Positions 20,001 to 28,929 of a DNA stretch of 64,000 nucleotides are shown here, in pieces; the first letter of the stretch is position 1, and every line of letters starts with the position of its first letter. Source of the DNA: Crambe crambe. Lineage: Eukaryota; Porifera; Demospongiae; Poecilosclerida; Crambeidae. The notes under the pieces were generated by a model. The model was not told where the DNA came from and did not search any database. It saw only the letters and a list, made by a program, of their open reading frames with translations. The position numbers were made by a program, and so were the translations under genes. The DNA lies in the NCBI GenBank assembly GCA_963924555.1, contig OZ004583.1, positions 3,505,501 to 3,569,500 of the forward strand, read 5' to 3'.

Positions 20001-23000
20001 CCCTCCCATGATTATGCATCCCTGATCACAGGGTCCTCCCTCCCATGATTATGCATCCCTGATCACAGGGTCCTCCCTCCTGTGATTATGCATCCCTGAT
20101 CACAAGGTCCTTCCTCCCATGATTATGCATCCCTGATCACACCCATGATTATGCATCCCTGATCACAGGGTCCTCCCTCCCATGATTATGCATCCCTGAT
20201 CACAGGATCCTCCCTCCTGTGATTATGCATCCCTGATCACAAGGCCCTTCCTCCCGTGATTATGCATCCCTGATCACAAGGTCCTTCCTCCCATGATTAT
20301 GCATCCCTGATCACACCCATGATTATGCATCCCTGATCAAAGGGTCCTCCCTCCTGTGATTATGCATCCCTGATCACAAGGTCCTTCCTCCCGTGATTAT
20401 GCATCCCTGATCACAGGGTCCTCCCTCCCATCCCTGATCACAGGGTCCTCCCTCCTGTGATTATGCATCCCTGATCACAAGGTCCTTCCTCCCGTGATTA
20501 TGCATCCCTGATCACAGGGTCCTCCCTCCTGTGATTATGCATCCCTGATCACAAGGTCCTTCCTCCCGTGATTATGCATCCCTGATCACAGTGTCCTCCC
20601 TCCCATGATTATGCATCCCTGATCACAGGGTCCTCCCTCCCATGATTATGCATCCCTGATCACAGGGTCCTCCCTCCCATGATTATGCATCCCTGATCAC
20701 AGGGTCCTCCCTCCCATGATTATGCATCCCTGATCACAGGGTCCTCCCTCCTGTGATTATGCATCCCTGATCACAAGGTCCTTCCTCCCATGATTATGCA
20801 TCCCTGATCACACCCATGATTATGCATCCCTGATCACAGGGTCCTCCCTCCCATGATTATGCATCCCTGATCACAGGATCCTCCCTCCTGTGATTATGCA
20901 TCCCTGATCACAAGGCCCTTCCTCCCGTGATTATGCATCCCTGATCACAGAGTCCTCCCTCCCATGATTATGCATCTCTGATCACAGGGTCCTCCCTCCC
21001 ATGATTATGCATCCCTGATCACAAGGTCCTTCCTTCTGTGATTATGCATCCCTGATCACAGGATCCTCCCTCCCATGATTATGCATCCCTGATCACAGGG
21101 TCCTCCCTCCCATGATTATGCATCCCTGATCACAGGGTCCTCCCTCCCATGATTATGCATCCCTGATCACAGGGTCCTCCCTCCCATGATTATGCATCCC
21201 TGATCACAAGGCCCTTCCTCCCGTGATTATGCATCCCTGATCACAGGGTCCTCCCTCCCATGATTATGCATCTCTGATCACAGGGTCCTCCCTCCCATGA
21301 TTATGCATCCCTGATCACAAGGTCCTTCCTTCTGTGATTATGCATCCCTGATCACAGGATCCTCCCTCCCATGATTATGCATCCCTGATCACAGGGTCCT
21401 CCCTCCCATGATTATGCATCCCTGATCACAGGGTCCTCCCTCCCATGATTATGCATCCCTGATCACCCATGATTGTGCATCCCTGATTACAGGGTCCAAC
21501 TCCTAGTGTATCCTTATATTACTACCTTCACCTTTTCCTACCACAGAAACCACTTAAAAGAATCTTTATAGAAGATATCAGAACTGAAACGGCCAAGACA
21601 GACCTATCAGAACACCCCTCTCCTTCTTCCTCTCAATCCATCACAACTTCAGCATCAGCACCAAAATCCAATCATTCCAAGCCTGAGGGAGGGAGTGAGA
21701 TAAAATCCAATCATTCCAAGCCTGAGGGAGGGAGTGAGACAAAATCCAATCATTCCAAGCCTGAGGGAGGGAGTGAGATAAAATCCAATCATTCCAAGCC
21801 TGAGGGAGGGAGTGAGACAAAATCCAATCATTCCAAGCCTGAGGGAGGGAGTGAGACAAAATCCAATCATTCCAAGCCTGAGGGAGAGATTGAGACAACC
21901 AATCATACCAAGCATGGGGGGAAGAGCAAGAATACAAGTCCTATGGTGGAAGAAATAAAGGCATCACCTGCCATCCAGATCGAAACCAGTCAGACGACTC
22001 CTTTAGTAGAGGCCTGTGATGTGAACCGTGTTACAGTTATTACAGAAACTGGTAGAGCTGTTGGTGATGTGAGAAGTGAGACCACAAAGATGAAGGTGAT
22101 GGACACAATGACTGAGCAACCAGGCTCTGGAGATCAACAACAAACACCAGAAAGTGTCAAGTCTAACTGCAAGTTGGAGATGCCTGCAGTGCCACAGTCA
22201 TCCATTCAGTTTCAAGCCGATTGGAAGCGATTGAGAACCAATAAGAACACGCTGACTCAGTACTTCAAGGTGAGACAGGGTTCTCCCCAGTGAAACTGAT
22301 CAGAGCGGTGCTTGAATACCACATTTAAGGATTTTGATATTCTTGTGGTTATTAAAAATACATTGTTTTAATGCACATGAAAACATGAAAAAAATGGGCC
22401 CATCAGAGTGGTGTTGCACCTCTCTAACACCCTTTGGGGAAAATCCTGGCGAGATATTAGGTGCAAACCCTAACACATGAAAATAACTGGCCAGTGACCA
22501 GCAGTTTTCTGCCAGTGATTGATATGAATACAGTGTATAATGGAATTCACTATAATGAACACCTCAGTTATATTGCTATGATACAGGAAGCTAAATAGTT
22601 GAACTTTGACCCCAAGCTACTCAATGTAGTTTCAGTTTAACGAACGCTCTTTGGTCCCAAAGTGGTTGATATACTGAGGTCCCACTGTATTAATTCTCTC
22701 CCCCCACACATAAAATTGGTTGTCTATATGCCCCTACATTCATATAATATACTTCTCCCTCCTTTTCTTTAGTCTATTCCGATAGCAAAGTATCCACTGT
22801 TACTTCAGCAATCATTAGAGACCGATGTTTTTCAGGACATCATAACCATACTCCATGATCAATTTGTGAAGTAAGGCAATTAATTTGTATGTTAATGCAT
22901 ACAGTCAACCCATTCTAGTCTCTGTTAAGTTTAAGCTCATCTTGAGCTTATCTTGTACCTACAAGCTTGTCCTTAAATAGACAAAATGGGATTGATAGAC

Positions 23001-23972
23001 TATCACTATTTCTATCTGTAGTGGTAATTACCCAGAAAGTGTAGCAGTGAGTTTATGTGTACTATACTATTTATGCATGGGGACTTGTCTAGGTGACATA
23101 TGGTGTTGGGTCAGCAGTTAACCCTATCTCAGTGCAAGTGGGTTAACCCATCTCACTAGTTTTTTTTGTACCTGACCATTATCTAAAACCAGTGGTTGAC
23201 TCTGTGGGTATACAGCACAGCAGGATATTTTTTGCCTTGTCAAAACCTGTGGAATACAGGTCGCTTGACACAAGCACCGAGGTCACATGGACCAATCAGA
23301 TTTGCAGGCAATGATGTCAGCATGAATCTGATTGGTCTATGTGACCTTGCTGGCTGAAGTACTAGTGTCAAGCAACCTGCAATCCACTGTACACAGGACA
23401 GATCATTACCCAAGCACTTGCACTGAGGTGAAGTCAACACTTGCTCATGTGCATGTGACACAGCAGGTATCAATAATTATGGCCATCATTATTGAGCAAT
23501 GAAAAAATTGAAGTTCTTCTGGTAGCCACCATTATGCAAACACAATTAACTTCCTACCAGTTCATATTGCTGACTTACTATAATTAGCAACTTATAATGC
23601 AGTTCATGAAAATCTAGGAGAGGGAGACCATTGTTATCTGTTCAGTAATCCAGTTCTTGACTTTTATGTATTATACATTATCCAGGTGTGGCGTAGTGTG
23701 TATTGATGAGCTAGCTGGACTTACTAAGGTCAAAAGGTTCTCAGTGGCTATTATGTTTCTTTCCAAACGCCAGAAAGAAGGTGGGTTGTGCCTCCCATTA
23801 TTGTAATGATGCCCTCACGGATTAAAAACTGCCACCCTCTCTCATTACGCCATCCCTTATATGGTTTCATGTAGGTCTTGTCTCACTGTTCAAGGATCTA
23901 CTCATGCTAGCAACAGAGGATGATGAAAAAATCACCAACCTTGCAGTTGACTATGATGTAACTATCAGCTGA
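11061..23972 (+). CDS. RPAP3: RPAP3, RNA polymerase II-associated protein 3
   Basis: TPR co-chaperone of the R2TP complex (with RUVBL1/2 and PIH1D1), which hands HSP90 clients to RNA polymerase, PIKK and snoRNP assembly. Exons with frame-consistent GT-AG joins: 11,061-11,210; 11,814-11,957; 12,207-12,332; 13,919-14,046; 14,645-14,766; 18,992-19,062; 19,399-19,464; 21,547-22,269; 22,773-22,870; 23,686-23,780; 23,875-23,972; 606 aa. The N-terminus (AEDLQDYLKGLESWEEEIKR) and SYDYNSWDKFDV match the family. TPRs occupy about 141-245, a 13-residue repeat 309-386, and the RPAP3 C-terminal domain about 491-600 (ADWKRLRTNKNTLTQYFK onward). Vertebrate RPAP3 (about 665 aa) has two TPR arrays; only one is present here. 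Introns hold a nested gene, transposons, a palindrome and a minisatellite. Confidence 0.93.
11475..11665. repeat. Fold-back element in RPAP3 intron 1
   Basis: 'caaaggcagaaaatgactgg' and a following 'ggaaaatgtcc' on the left are mirrored by 'ggacattttccggtcatttt' and 'ctgcctttg' on the right. This gives imperfect inverted arms of about 30-40 bp, probably a decayed MITE. No target duplication was identified. Confidence 0.55.
12883..13826. mobile_element. CAGGGTTCTC-ended element with 5-bp TSD, RPAP3 intron 3
   Basis: Ends CAGGGTTCTC (12,883) and GAGAACCCTG (ending 13,826) are inverted copies flanked by AATAG on both sides (12,878-12,882 and 13,827-13,831). It contains a duplicated 130-bp unit near its right end and no transposase. 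Same terminal sequence as the element at 22,276; probably a hAT5-like non-autonomous family. Confidence 0.7.
13488..13750. repeat. 130-bp tandem duplication inside the transposon
   Basis: Two nearly identical units starting 'gggccactatgcc' at 13,488 and 13,618, each internally built from 'ccactatgccttc' and 'gttcttccccctatgc' sub-repeats. Overlapping ORFs in three frames are repeat artefacts. Confidence 0.8.
14941..15519 (-). CDS. Three-repeat protein (beta-trefoil-like), copy 2, nested in RPAP3
   Basis: An intact intronless 192-aa frame on the strand opposite RPAP3, inside its intron 5. Same three-repeat plan as the gene at 4,501-5,073 and very similar in sequence: YIIENVETKRYVFQ, FIENVVTRRYLLQ, FIENVETQRYLFQ. 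It differs by two extra N-terminal residues (SLQFDSDGVY against SQFDGVY) and a shorter acidic segment in repeat 3. No signal peptide. The upstream TATA position reads TACAAAAG rather than TATAAAAG. Both copies remaining open while the surrounding sequence has diverged suggests selection on the protein. Function unknown; a cytosolic lectin-like fold is a guess from the repeat count. Confidence 0.85.
   Translation of the reverse strand: MSLQFDSDGVYIIENVETKRYVFQTGDPISGDRGAEGGWKASSGVEAPKVVGTDANYYNRADWRISPQGEDRYFIENVVTRRYLLQDGNSIKGNRGDEGGWKAGSGFEAPKVVGADSNYYNLAYWKILPQGDGRYFIENVETQRYLFQDGERIGERGAEQGWLASTGFESPSLVGTDANYYDRAYFKITKKD
15520..16640. other. RPAP3 intron 5 filler
   Basis: No gene supported. 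Contains the upstream region of the nested minus-strand gene and, near 16,035-16,090, a degenerate copy of the 'cccatcatttcattggagc' dispersed repeat seen at 5,207. A minus-strand frame at 16,333-16,608 has no recognisable domain. Confidence 0.35.
16641..17080. repeat. About 125-bp direct repeat, three copies
   Basis: A block starting 'cagtactaaggataaaatc' and running through 'acttcctgaaaaatgtgg' to 'aacctgtaaacat' occurs at about 16,641, 16,772 and 16,950. Offsets are 127 bp and then about 181 bp, because extra sequence ('acagtacatatacatgtaac') separates copies two and three. That extra sequence recurs near 18,790 and 18,885. Confidence 0.75.
17081..18350. other. RPAP3 intron 5 filler with MITE relics
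   Basis: No gene supported. A hairpin 'agagagtgcggtagcactctct' sits at about 17,090-17,112 and a TAA microsatellite near 17,318-17,332. At about 17,861 a sequence starting 'caagtgagcgtaaaaaattt' matches the left end of the palindromic element beginning near 18,346 and of the MITE at 61,535. Confidence 0.45.
18351..18787. repeat. Perfect long palindrome, 211-bp arms, 15-bp spacer
   Basis: Arms 18,351-18,561 and 18,577-18,787 are exact reverse complements by base-by-base comparison, around the spacer 'ttggcccttgatcat'. The left arm begins inside a MITE end (CAAGTGAATGCAAAA...) of the same family as 17,861 and 61,535. The right arm stops short of the matching CACTTG end. Lies in RPAP3 intron 5, about 200 bp before exon 6. 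As RNA it would form a long hairpin close to the splice acceptor. Confidence 0.95.
19560..21490. repeat. 37-bp minisatellite with higher-order repeats, RPAP3 intron 7
   Basis: About 50 units of roughly 37 bp, each containing 'gattatgcatccctgatcac' followed by a 'agggtcctccctccc' variant. Variant types (aaggtccttcctccc, agtgtcc, aggatcc, short units) recur in the same order at an offset of 671 bp (for example 19,741 with 20,412 and 19,918 with 20,589), marking an array-segment duplication. A second, 296-bp (8-unit) duplication links 20,975 with 21,271. No spacers, so not CRISPR. It fills most of intron 7. Confidence 0.95.
21664..21897 (+). repeat. RPAP3: Coding 39-bp minisatellite in RPAP3 exon 8
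   Basis: Six in-frame copies of 39 bp, starts at 21,664, 21,703, 21,742, 21,781, 21,820 and 21,859, encode KSNHSKPEGGSE followed by T or I; the last copy is degenerate. It lies in the low-complexity linker between the TPRs and the C-terminal domain. The unit length keeps the frame, so copy-number change would alter linker length only. Confidence 0.95.
22276..22449. mobile_element. CAGGGTTCTC-ended MITE next to the exon 8 splice donor
   Basis: Begins CAGGGTTCTCCCCA at 22,276 and ends near 'ggggaaaatcctgg' at 22,449, flanked by TGAGA and CGAGA (a 5-bp target duplication with one change). Only six bases separate exon 8 from its start. A reverse-oriented truncated relative is at 50,938-51,072. 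Confidence 0.65.
22531..22687. mobile_element. TA-flanked MITE (pogo/Tigger-like), RPAP3 intron 8
   Basis: Flanking TA at 22,529 and 22,688. The right end reads as CAGTGGGACCTCAGTATATC on the minus strand and the left end as CAGTGTATAATGGAATTC, so similarity of the ends is partial. CAGTG-type ends with a TA duplication are typical of pogo/Tigger relatives. Low coding content. Confidence 0.4.
23255..23380. repeat. Fold-back element in RPAP3 intron 9
   Basis: 'aggtcacatggaccaatcag' is mirrored by 'ctgattggtctatgtgacct', and 'gcttgacac' by 'gtgtcaagc', around a short loop. Imperfect hairpin arms of about 55 bp; probably a decayed MITE. Confidence 0.65.
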
Positions 23973-24189
23973 AATATACTACATCTATAATTATAATAAT
24001 TATGCTTCAAATGATTCATTTTATTCATAGTATCAAAACCATGATACTACTAAATAGCTGCAAACCATTAACAAACCACATGGTGTTTATAGCAAAGCCT
24101 TTGATGACAGCAGCTGATAAGTATTTTAAGAATTCATATCTAGCTTCAACATCATTACTGTGACTAGTTAGTAGTTGGCTAGAGCTAAA
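23973..24189. other. Intergenic spacer between RPAP3 and FReD-A
   Basis: Short AT-rich spacer holding the end of RPAP3 transcription and the upstream region of the following gene. No clear polyadenylation hexamer or TATA box was identified. Confidence 0.4.
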
Positions 24190-25245
24190 ATGTTTTTAGA
24201 GACCTGTTGTTACAATGTTCTCTTGTTTGCTGCCTTTGCTACAATGGCATGCCATTGCATTACTGGCAGAAGAATTGTCCCTGAGTACTTTGAAGTCAAA
24301 CCAATTCAACAGACTGGCAGTGGTGAAAATTGTCCTGCAGGTGGCACCATCTCTTCTGCTCGAGATGCCATTTCTGTTGAAGTTCAAGCAATCATAAGGA
24401 ACCAGATCCTTCCTGCTCTCCAGTGCGACTTTGGCACATGCAAGGACAACCCTGCTCAGTCCTGTAATGAAATCTACGAAAATAACCCCTCAAGCGTTTC
24501 TGGAAACTACTGGCTGAAGAGATGTGATGGTGCAGTAGTTCAAGTGTACTGTTCTATGGGTAATCCATGCGGCTGTTCGGGAAGAACTGGAGGATGGAAG
24601 CGAGTTGCTTTCCTCAACACCACAGATGCATCTCAGCCTTGTCCAGGAGGAACTAGACTTTTCACAGAGAGTTCACCAATCAGGACATGTGGAAGGTACG
24701 TACATGGGTGTGTCTCTTTGCTGTACAACAACGACTTCATGGAATATCAGCATGTCTGTGGTAAAATGATAGGCTACCAGTATCGCTCACCAGACGCATT
24801 TGCTTCGTACAATGCCGACACCTCCAAAACTATCGATGACAACTACTTAGATGGTGTTAGCATCACATATGGGAGTGGCCCACGTAAACATATCTGGAGC
24901 TTTGCTGTTGGTTTGGACGAGACTCGTGTTGACACTAACCGATGTCCTTGTGCCAATAGAGGGTTCACTTACAATGGTGTGATCCCCCCTTTCATTGACA
25001 ACAATTATTTCTGTGCCACGGGCAGCAGGACAGCAGTAGGGACAGGATTTTATTCTGATGACCCGGTTTGGGATGGAATGGGGTGTGGTCAAGTCAGCAC
25101 TTGCTGCACTTTGAATAACCCACCATGGTTTTGCAGGACCCTTCCAACTGCCAGCAGGGAGAATGTGGAGGTCCGATTGTGTGGTGATGAGAATAACAAC
25201 AATGAGAATATTCCCATTAGTCTCATAGAACTTTATGTCCAGTAG
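24190..25245 (+). CDS. Secreted Cys-rich fibrinogen-like protein (FReD-A)
   Basis: A 351-aa intronless frame. I chose the ATG at 24,190 because it is followed at once by a signal-peptide-like segment (CCYNVLLFAAFATMACHC); the frame is open slightly upstream but has no ATG there. The mature region begins with a predicted amphipathic stretch, then PAQSCNEIYENNPSSVSGNY and WLKRCDGAVVQVYCSM, which resembles the start of fibrinogen-related domains. It continues into a Cys-rich module with CGRYVHGC, HVCGKMIGYQ, HIWSFAVGLDE, CPCANRG, PPWFCRTLP and VEVRLC motifs, ending LIELYVQ. This layout is known to me from secreted metazoan proteins of unclear function. AATAAA lies at 25,337-25,342. Five decayed copies occur downstream; this is the only intact one in the window. 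Confidence 0.85.
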   Translation: MFLETCCYNVLLFAAFATMACHCITGRRIVPEYFEVKPIQQTGSGENCPAGGTISSARDAISVEVQAIIRNQILPALQCDFGTCKDNPAQSCNEIYENNPSSVSGNYWLKRCDGAVVQVYCSMGNPCGCSGRTGGWKRVAFLNTTDASQPCPGGTRLFTESSPIRTCGRYVHGCVSLLYNNDFMEYQHVCGKMIGYQYRSPDAFASYNADTSKTIDDNYLDGVSITYGSGPRKHIWSFAVGLDETRVDTNRCPCANRGFTYNGVIPPFIDNNYFCATGSRTAVGTGFYSDDPVWDGMGCGQVSTCCTLNNPPWFCRTLPTASRENVEVRLCGDENNNNENIPISLIELYVQ

Positions 25246-25282
25246 TGAGCCTTAATAGATTATTATTACTATACAAAACAAA

Positions 25283-25306
25283 GGGGGGGGGGGGGGGGGG
25301 GGGGGG
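25283..25306. repeat. G homopolymer (24 nt)
   Basis: Uninterrupted G-run in the 3' untranslated region of the secreted gene, between its stop and AATAAA. In RNA it could form a quadruplex. Absent from the relic copies. Confidence 0.85.
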
Positions 25307-25394
25307 AATAATGTGATTGTGATTTAAATTGTAAAAAATAAAAGAAACCCATAATTATGTGCACACAATCATTAGCTATTACATTTTAATGGAG

Positions 25395-26956
25395 CTAATT
25401 TATGTTTCTGCTGTCTCCTAAGTCTTTGGAATAGTATTCTTCTGCGTACTGGCGTATATTGGATGGTTCATCTCTCTCTCTGTATTTATAGTTCTTGGCT
25501 ACTTTCACATAAACAATAAAGAATACAAGACAGAGCACTGTATTCAGAACATAGTACAAAAATCCACCAGTGGGGAAAAATTTTCGATTAAATTTCAGTT
25601 CCAAAAAAAGTGTGGATAAGAACCAAAAGAGACCATACTGGGCTAAAATTAGTCCAATGAATGATCCTTTCATGGAGTGAGGGCTCTGCGAACAGATAAA
25701 TTCAAAAAGAGCTGTCAAGATCAACAAGTAGGACAAATTTTCTGCCACACTTTGGAGAATGCTGGCAGATAACAATATGTCTACTACTTGTGGAGCCAAT
25801 AGCGAAACATTTAAGGATTCACTTGGATTCTTTTCACCATTAACAAAATAAGCTACCGTGTTGAGAGATGTTGAAAGGACAAGGGATATCAAGATGATAA
25901 ACATGCCAATTCCCATTCTCTTCAGCATTCCAGGGATGCAGTGTGAGAAGAAAGGACGAATCAAACACAGATAGAGAGGGATACTCACTATTGGAAGTAG
26001 ACAGAGAATAGTGCCTGCAGGAAGCATAAATCTTTTCATCCATGTAGTATAGTAAACATGGTCAATTCTTAAGAAATCAAATGGTGGAATAACATTACTC
26101 ATTGCAATAAAAAAGAAAAATACTGTTCCACAGCTTAAGAGTACTTTGAGGATCCTATAGAAGGCTTTGACATCTTCCACTTCTTCTGTGGTGAAGGGTC
26201 CTCCGTACTTGTTCTTGCCAAGGTCCAGCCCTGAAGGCAACTCATCTTCACAGTAAGTGAAAGCACTACGATGGATTGGGATTCTATGTTGATAAGCAAA
26301 TTTGGTGACTAATTTATAGGGATTAATTCTTTTGACGTCAATAACAAACAATTTTCTCAGGTGATGAGCAAAGCATAGGGCTACAATAAGTAATACTACA
26401 AGTAGCAAGGGTACCACAAAGGTCAATGTTATTACAAGGTACCTAAGAAGAGGTTGCAATAGATGTAACAGTGTTCCTATAGAATAGGTTGAAAATATAT
26501 TGTATGCCCATTACTACATGTTCCATTCTGGATCAAAAAACAATACACATTAGGTAATGCTAGACTTTGAGCCAAGATGATCATAATCGCATCACATATG
26601 AACTAGTTAGAATAGCTCTGAAACGACTGAATTTCACATCAGGCAAAATCCAGCGAGTGGACAGAATACAAGAATGATAGCATTGACACCTTCAGATAAT
26701 CATAATTGATATCCAAGACTTGCATGTATAGAAATCCATTGAACAGTAATCCAATTGAATTTATCATAATGAAGCACCAGAAAAGAATCAGAAGGGCTGC
26801 CTTGGAGCTCAAGCATTTTCGAGTGTTGCAATATCTTGCTGCCAGTGGTGGGAAATAGGATCTTTTCTTCTTCAATAGAGGTGATTTATCATTATATTGA
26901 GCAGGTTGCAGGCTGTCATTCAAGGAGACTTCATCTCTTGTTATCATTGTGAACAT
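25395..26956 (-). pseudogene. POT/SLC15-like transporter copy A, internally deleted
   Basis: The N-terminal part (26,639-26,956; MITRDEVSLNDSLQ, a KSPLLKKK motif, helix 1) and the C-terminal part (25,395-26,459; helices 6-12) lie in different frames. The sequence for helices 3-5 between them is largely deleted and frame-disrupted when compared with copies C, D and G. The 354-aa C-terminal frame is still open, including the TM10 motif LFEFICSQSPHSMKGSFIG. Probably non-functional as a transporter. Convergent with the intact secreted gene FReD-A. Confidence 0.8.
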
Positions 26957-27602
26957 CAGACTAGTCTAGTAGCTATATCAAATGCCATCCATTCCAGCAG
27001 CTACATGTAGCTATATCGCTAACCACTTGCCTTTAAAGGAAAACCATCAGTAGTAGTTACTTTGTCAAATAATTATGGGTCATGCCCCAATATTGTAGTT
27101 TTGACCTATGACTTATGATGCGATAATCATAGCTAGTTGCATTTGCCCATGTCAGACCTTCCATTACTATGGGTCATTACAATGTCATAAGCTATAGCTA
27201 ACTTAGCTACTTGCTGTATTACACTATTGAAGGGTATGTAATTTAAAATATATACATAATTCATAATTGGTATAGGTACAGGTAATTCAAGTTAACCCTA
27301 TACCCATTTTTAATGCACTCTTAAACTTTATACAAACCATCCCTCTGGATTAGGATTTTTTTGCAACCGTGCTTATGAAGGCATGCTAAAATGGCAGTGG
27401 AAGTAGATCGGACTGTACTATCTACTCCAGTTTAAGAACCGACTTAATTGTTCTTCTGGCAAGACCGAGGTGGTAAATTTCCTCATTGTCAGAAGAGTGT
27501 AGCTAATTAGAAACTAAATGATGGGGTGATTCTCAACATTTCAAATACTACTGCTAGCTACTCAAGATTACTGAGCTCAAAGAATAAACTATAATGGTAG
27601 TG
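26957..27602. other. Spacer with a relic of PSMD10 exon 1
   Basis: From about 27,360 to 27,500 (+) the sequence 'gcttatgaaggcatgctaaa', 'ggcagtggaag' and 'gtaaatttcctcattg' matches PSMD10 exon 1 at 41,790-41,940, with indels that break the frame. The rest (27,000-27,340) is shared with 30,880-31,230 and, in part, 33,660-33,910: it is the common upstream flank of the transporter copies. Confidence 0.65.
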
Positions 27603-28417
27603 TTCATTGGATGGTTCATAACTCTCTGTATTTATATTTCTTGGCTACACTCACATAAACAATAAAGAATACAAGACAGAACACTGTATTCAGTTCATAG
27701 TACAAATACCCACCAGTGGGGGAAAAATTTTAGTTGCAAGAAAAGTCTGGATAGGAACCTATAGAGGCCCATACTGGGCTAGCATCAGTCCAATAAGGAA
27801 TCCTTTCATGGAGTGAGGGCTCTGCGAACAGATGAATTCAAGAAGAGCAGTCAAGATCAACAATATAGACAAACTTTCTGCCACACTTCAGAGAATGTTG
27901 GTAGATAACAGTATGTCTCCCACATGTGGAGTCAATAGTGAAACATTTAAGGATTCGCTTGCATTCTTTTCGCCATTAACAAAATAAGTTGCTGAGTTGA
28001 GAGATGAAGAAAAGACAAGGGATATCAAGATTATAAACATGCCAATTCCCATTCTCTTCAACATTCCAGGAATGTGGTGTGACAGGTAGAGAGGGATACT
28101 CACTATTGGAAGTAGATTGAAGATAGATGTAGGAGCCAGCCAATTAATATCGTGAATGTACCCAGTATTCATAAAATTAGGTATTGATGGATCAAAATTA
28201 CCCATCGTGAAACAACAACAAAAAAACCATTCCATAACTTAAGAGTATACTTTGAGGATCCCATAGAAGGCTTTGACATCTTCCACCTTTTCTGTGGTGA
28301 AGGGTCCTCCATACTTATTCTTGCCAAGGTCCAGCCCTGAAGGTAACTCGTATTTGCAATAGGTGAAGGCACTACGACGAATTGGGATTTTATGCTGATA
28401 CGTAATTTTGGTCTCAT
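27603..28417 (-). pseudogene. POT-like transporter copy B, truncated
   Basis: Only sequence for the middle loop and helices 7-12 is recognisable. It is spread over at least two frames (27,888-28,235 and 28,169-28,417) with a degraded C-terminal end around 27,603-27,880. The first six helices are absent. No secreted-gene partner was found beside it. Confidence 0.75.
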
Positions 28418-28691
28418 GGTGACTTAGTCATGCATCATTAATCAGCAGACCTTCAATTATGGTATGGATTTCACAATTGCTATAGCTAACTTATTTGCTG
28501 CAGCTATTTCACATTATAGCTATGTGATTCGTGAACAGAGAATGTGGTAGCTTTATGCACATCAACCCTACACCTAATGGGGATGAGGCTAAAGAGATAT
28601 GTACCTCAGCGGCCAAATTATGACGTCATCATGTAATACAAAAGGTCATGAAATTAGATTGCTCAGTGGCCAAAATATCAAATGGGAGGGG
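28418..28691. other. Spacer between units B and C
   Basis: No gene supported. It holds weak remnants of the transporter upstream flank ('aatcagcagaccttcaattatgg' region) and runs into the FReD-C relic. Confidence 0.35.
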
Positions 28692-28806
28692 GTGTTTGTA
28701 GGACCCTTCCAACTGCCAGCAGGGAGAATGTGGAGGTCAGATTGTGTGGTGATAAGAATAATAACAATGAGAATATTCCCATTATAGAACTTTATGTCAG
28801 TGGGCC
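28692..28806 (+). pseudogene. FReD-C relic (3' end only)
   Basis: Matches the last about 110 bases of the intact secreted gene: 'aggacccttccaactgccag', 'ggagaatgtggaggtcagat', then 'gaatattcccatta' and 'gaactttatgtca'. No upstream exon sequence is present. Convergent with transporter copy C, as FReD-A is with copy A. Confidence 0.75.
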
Positions 28807-28929
28807 TTGTAATCATTAGTACCAAGTTTGATCGATTGGAAAATAATAAAGGAAATAAAAGACCAAGAGACCTTATAGTGATGATACAATGTGCACACGA
28901 TTATTATCTATTACATAATGGAGTTATAA

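Noticed and set aside
19560-21490. CRISPR-like array of regular repeats
   Set aside because: Units of 37 bp follow one another without unique spacers and lie inside an animal intron; it is a minisatellite.
21641-21937. Minus-strand repetitive ORFs of 86-98 aa
   Set aside because: They are antisense shadows of the in-frame 39-bp repeat in RPAP3 exon 8.
24175-24189. Upstream extension of the secreted gene
   Set aside because: It begins with TTG, not ATG; the ATG at 24,190 directly precedes the signal peptide.
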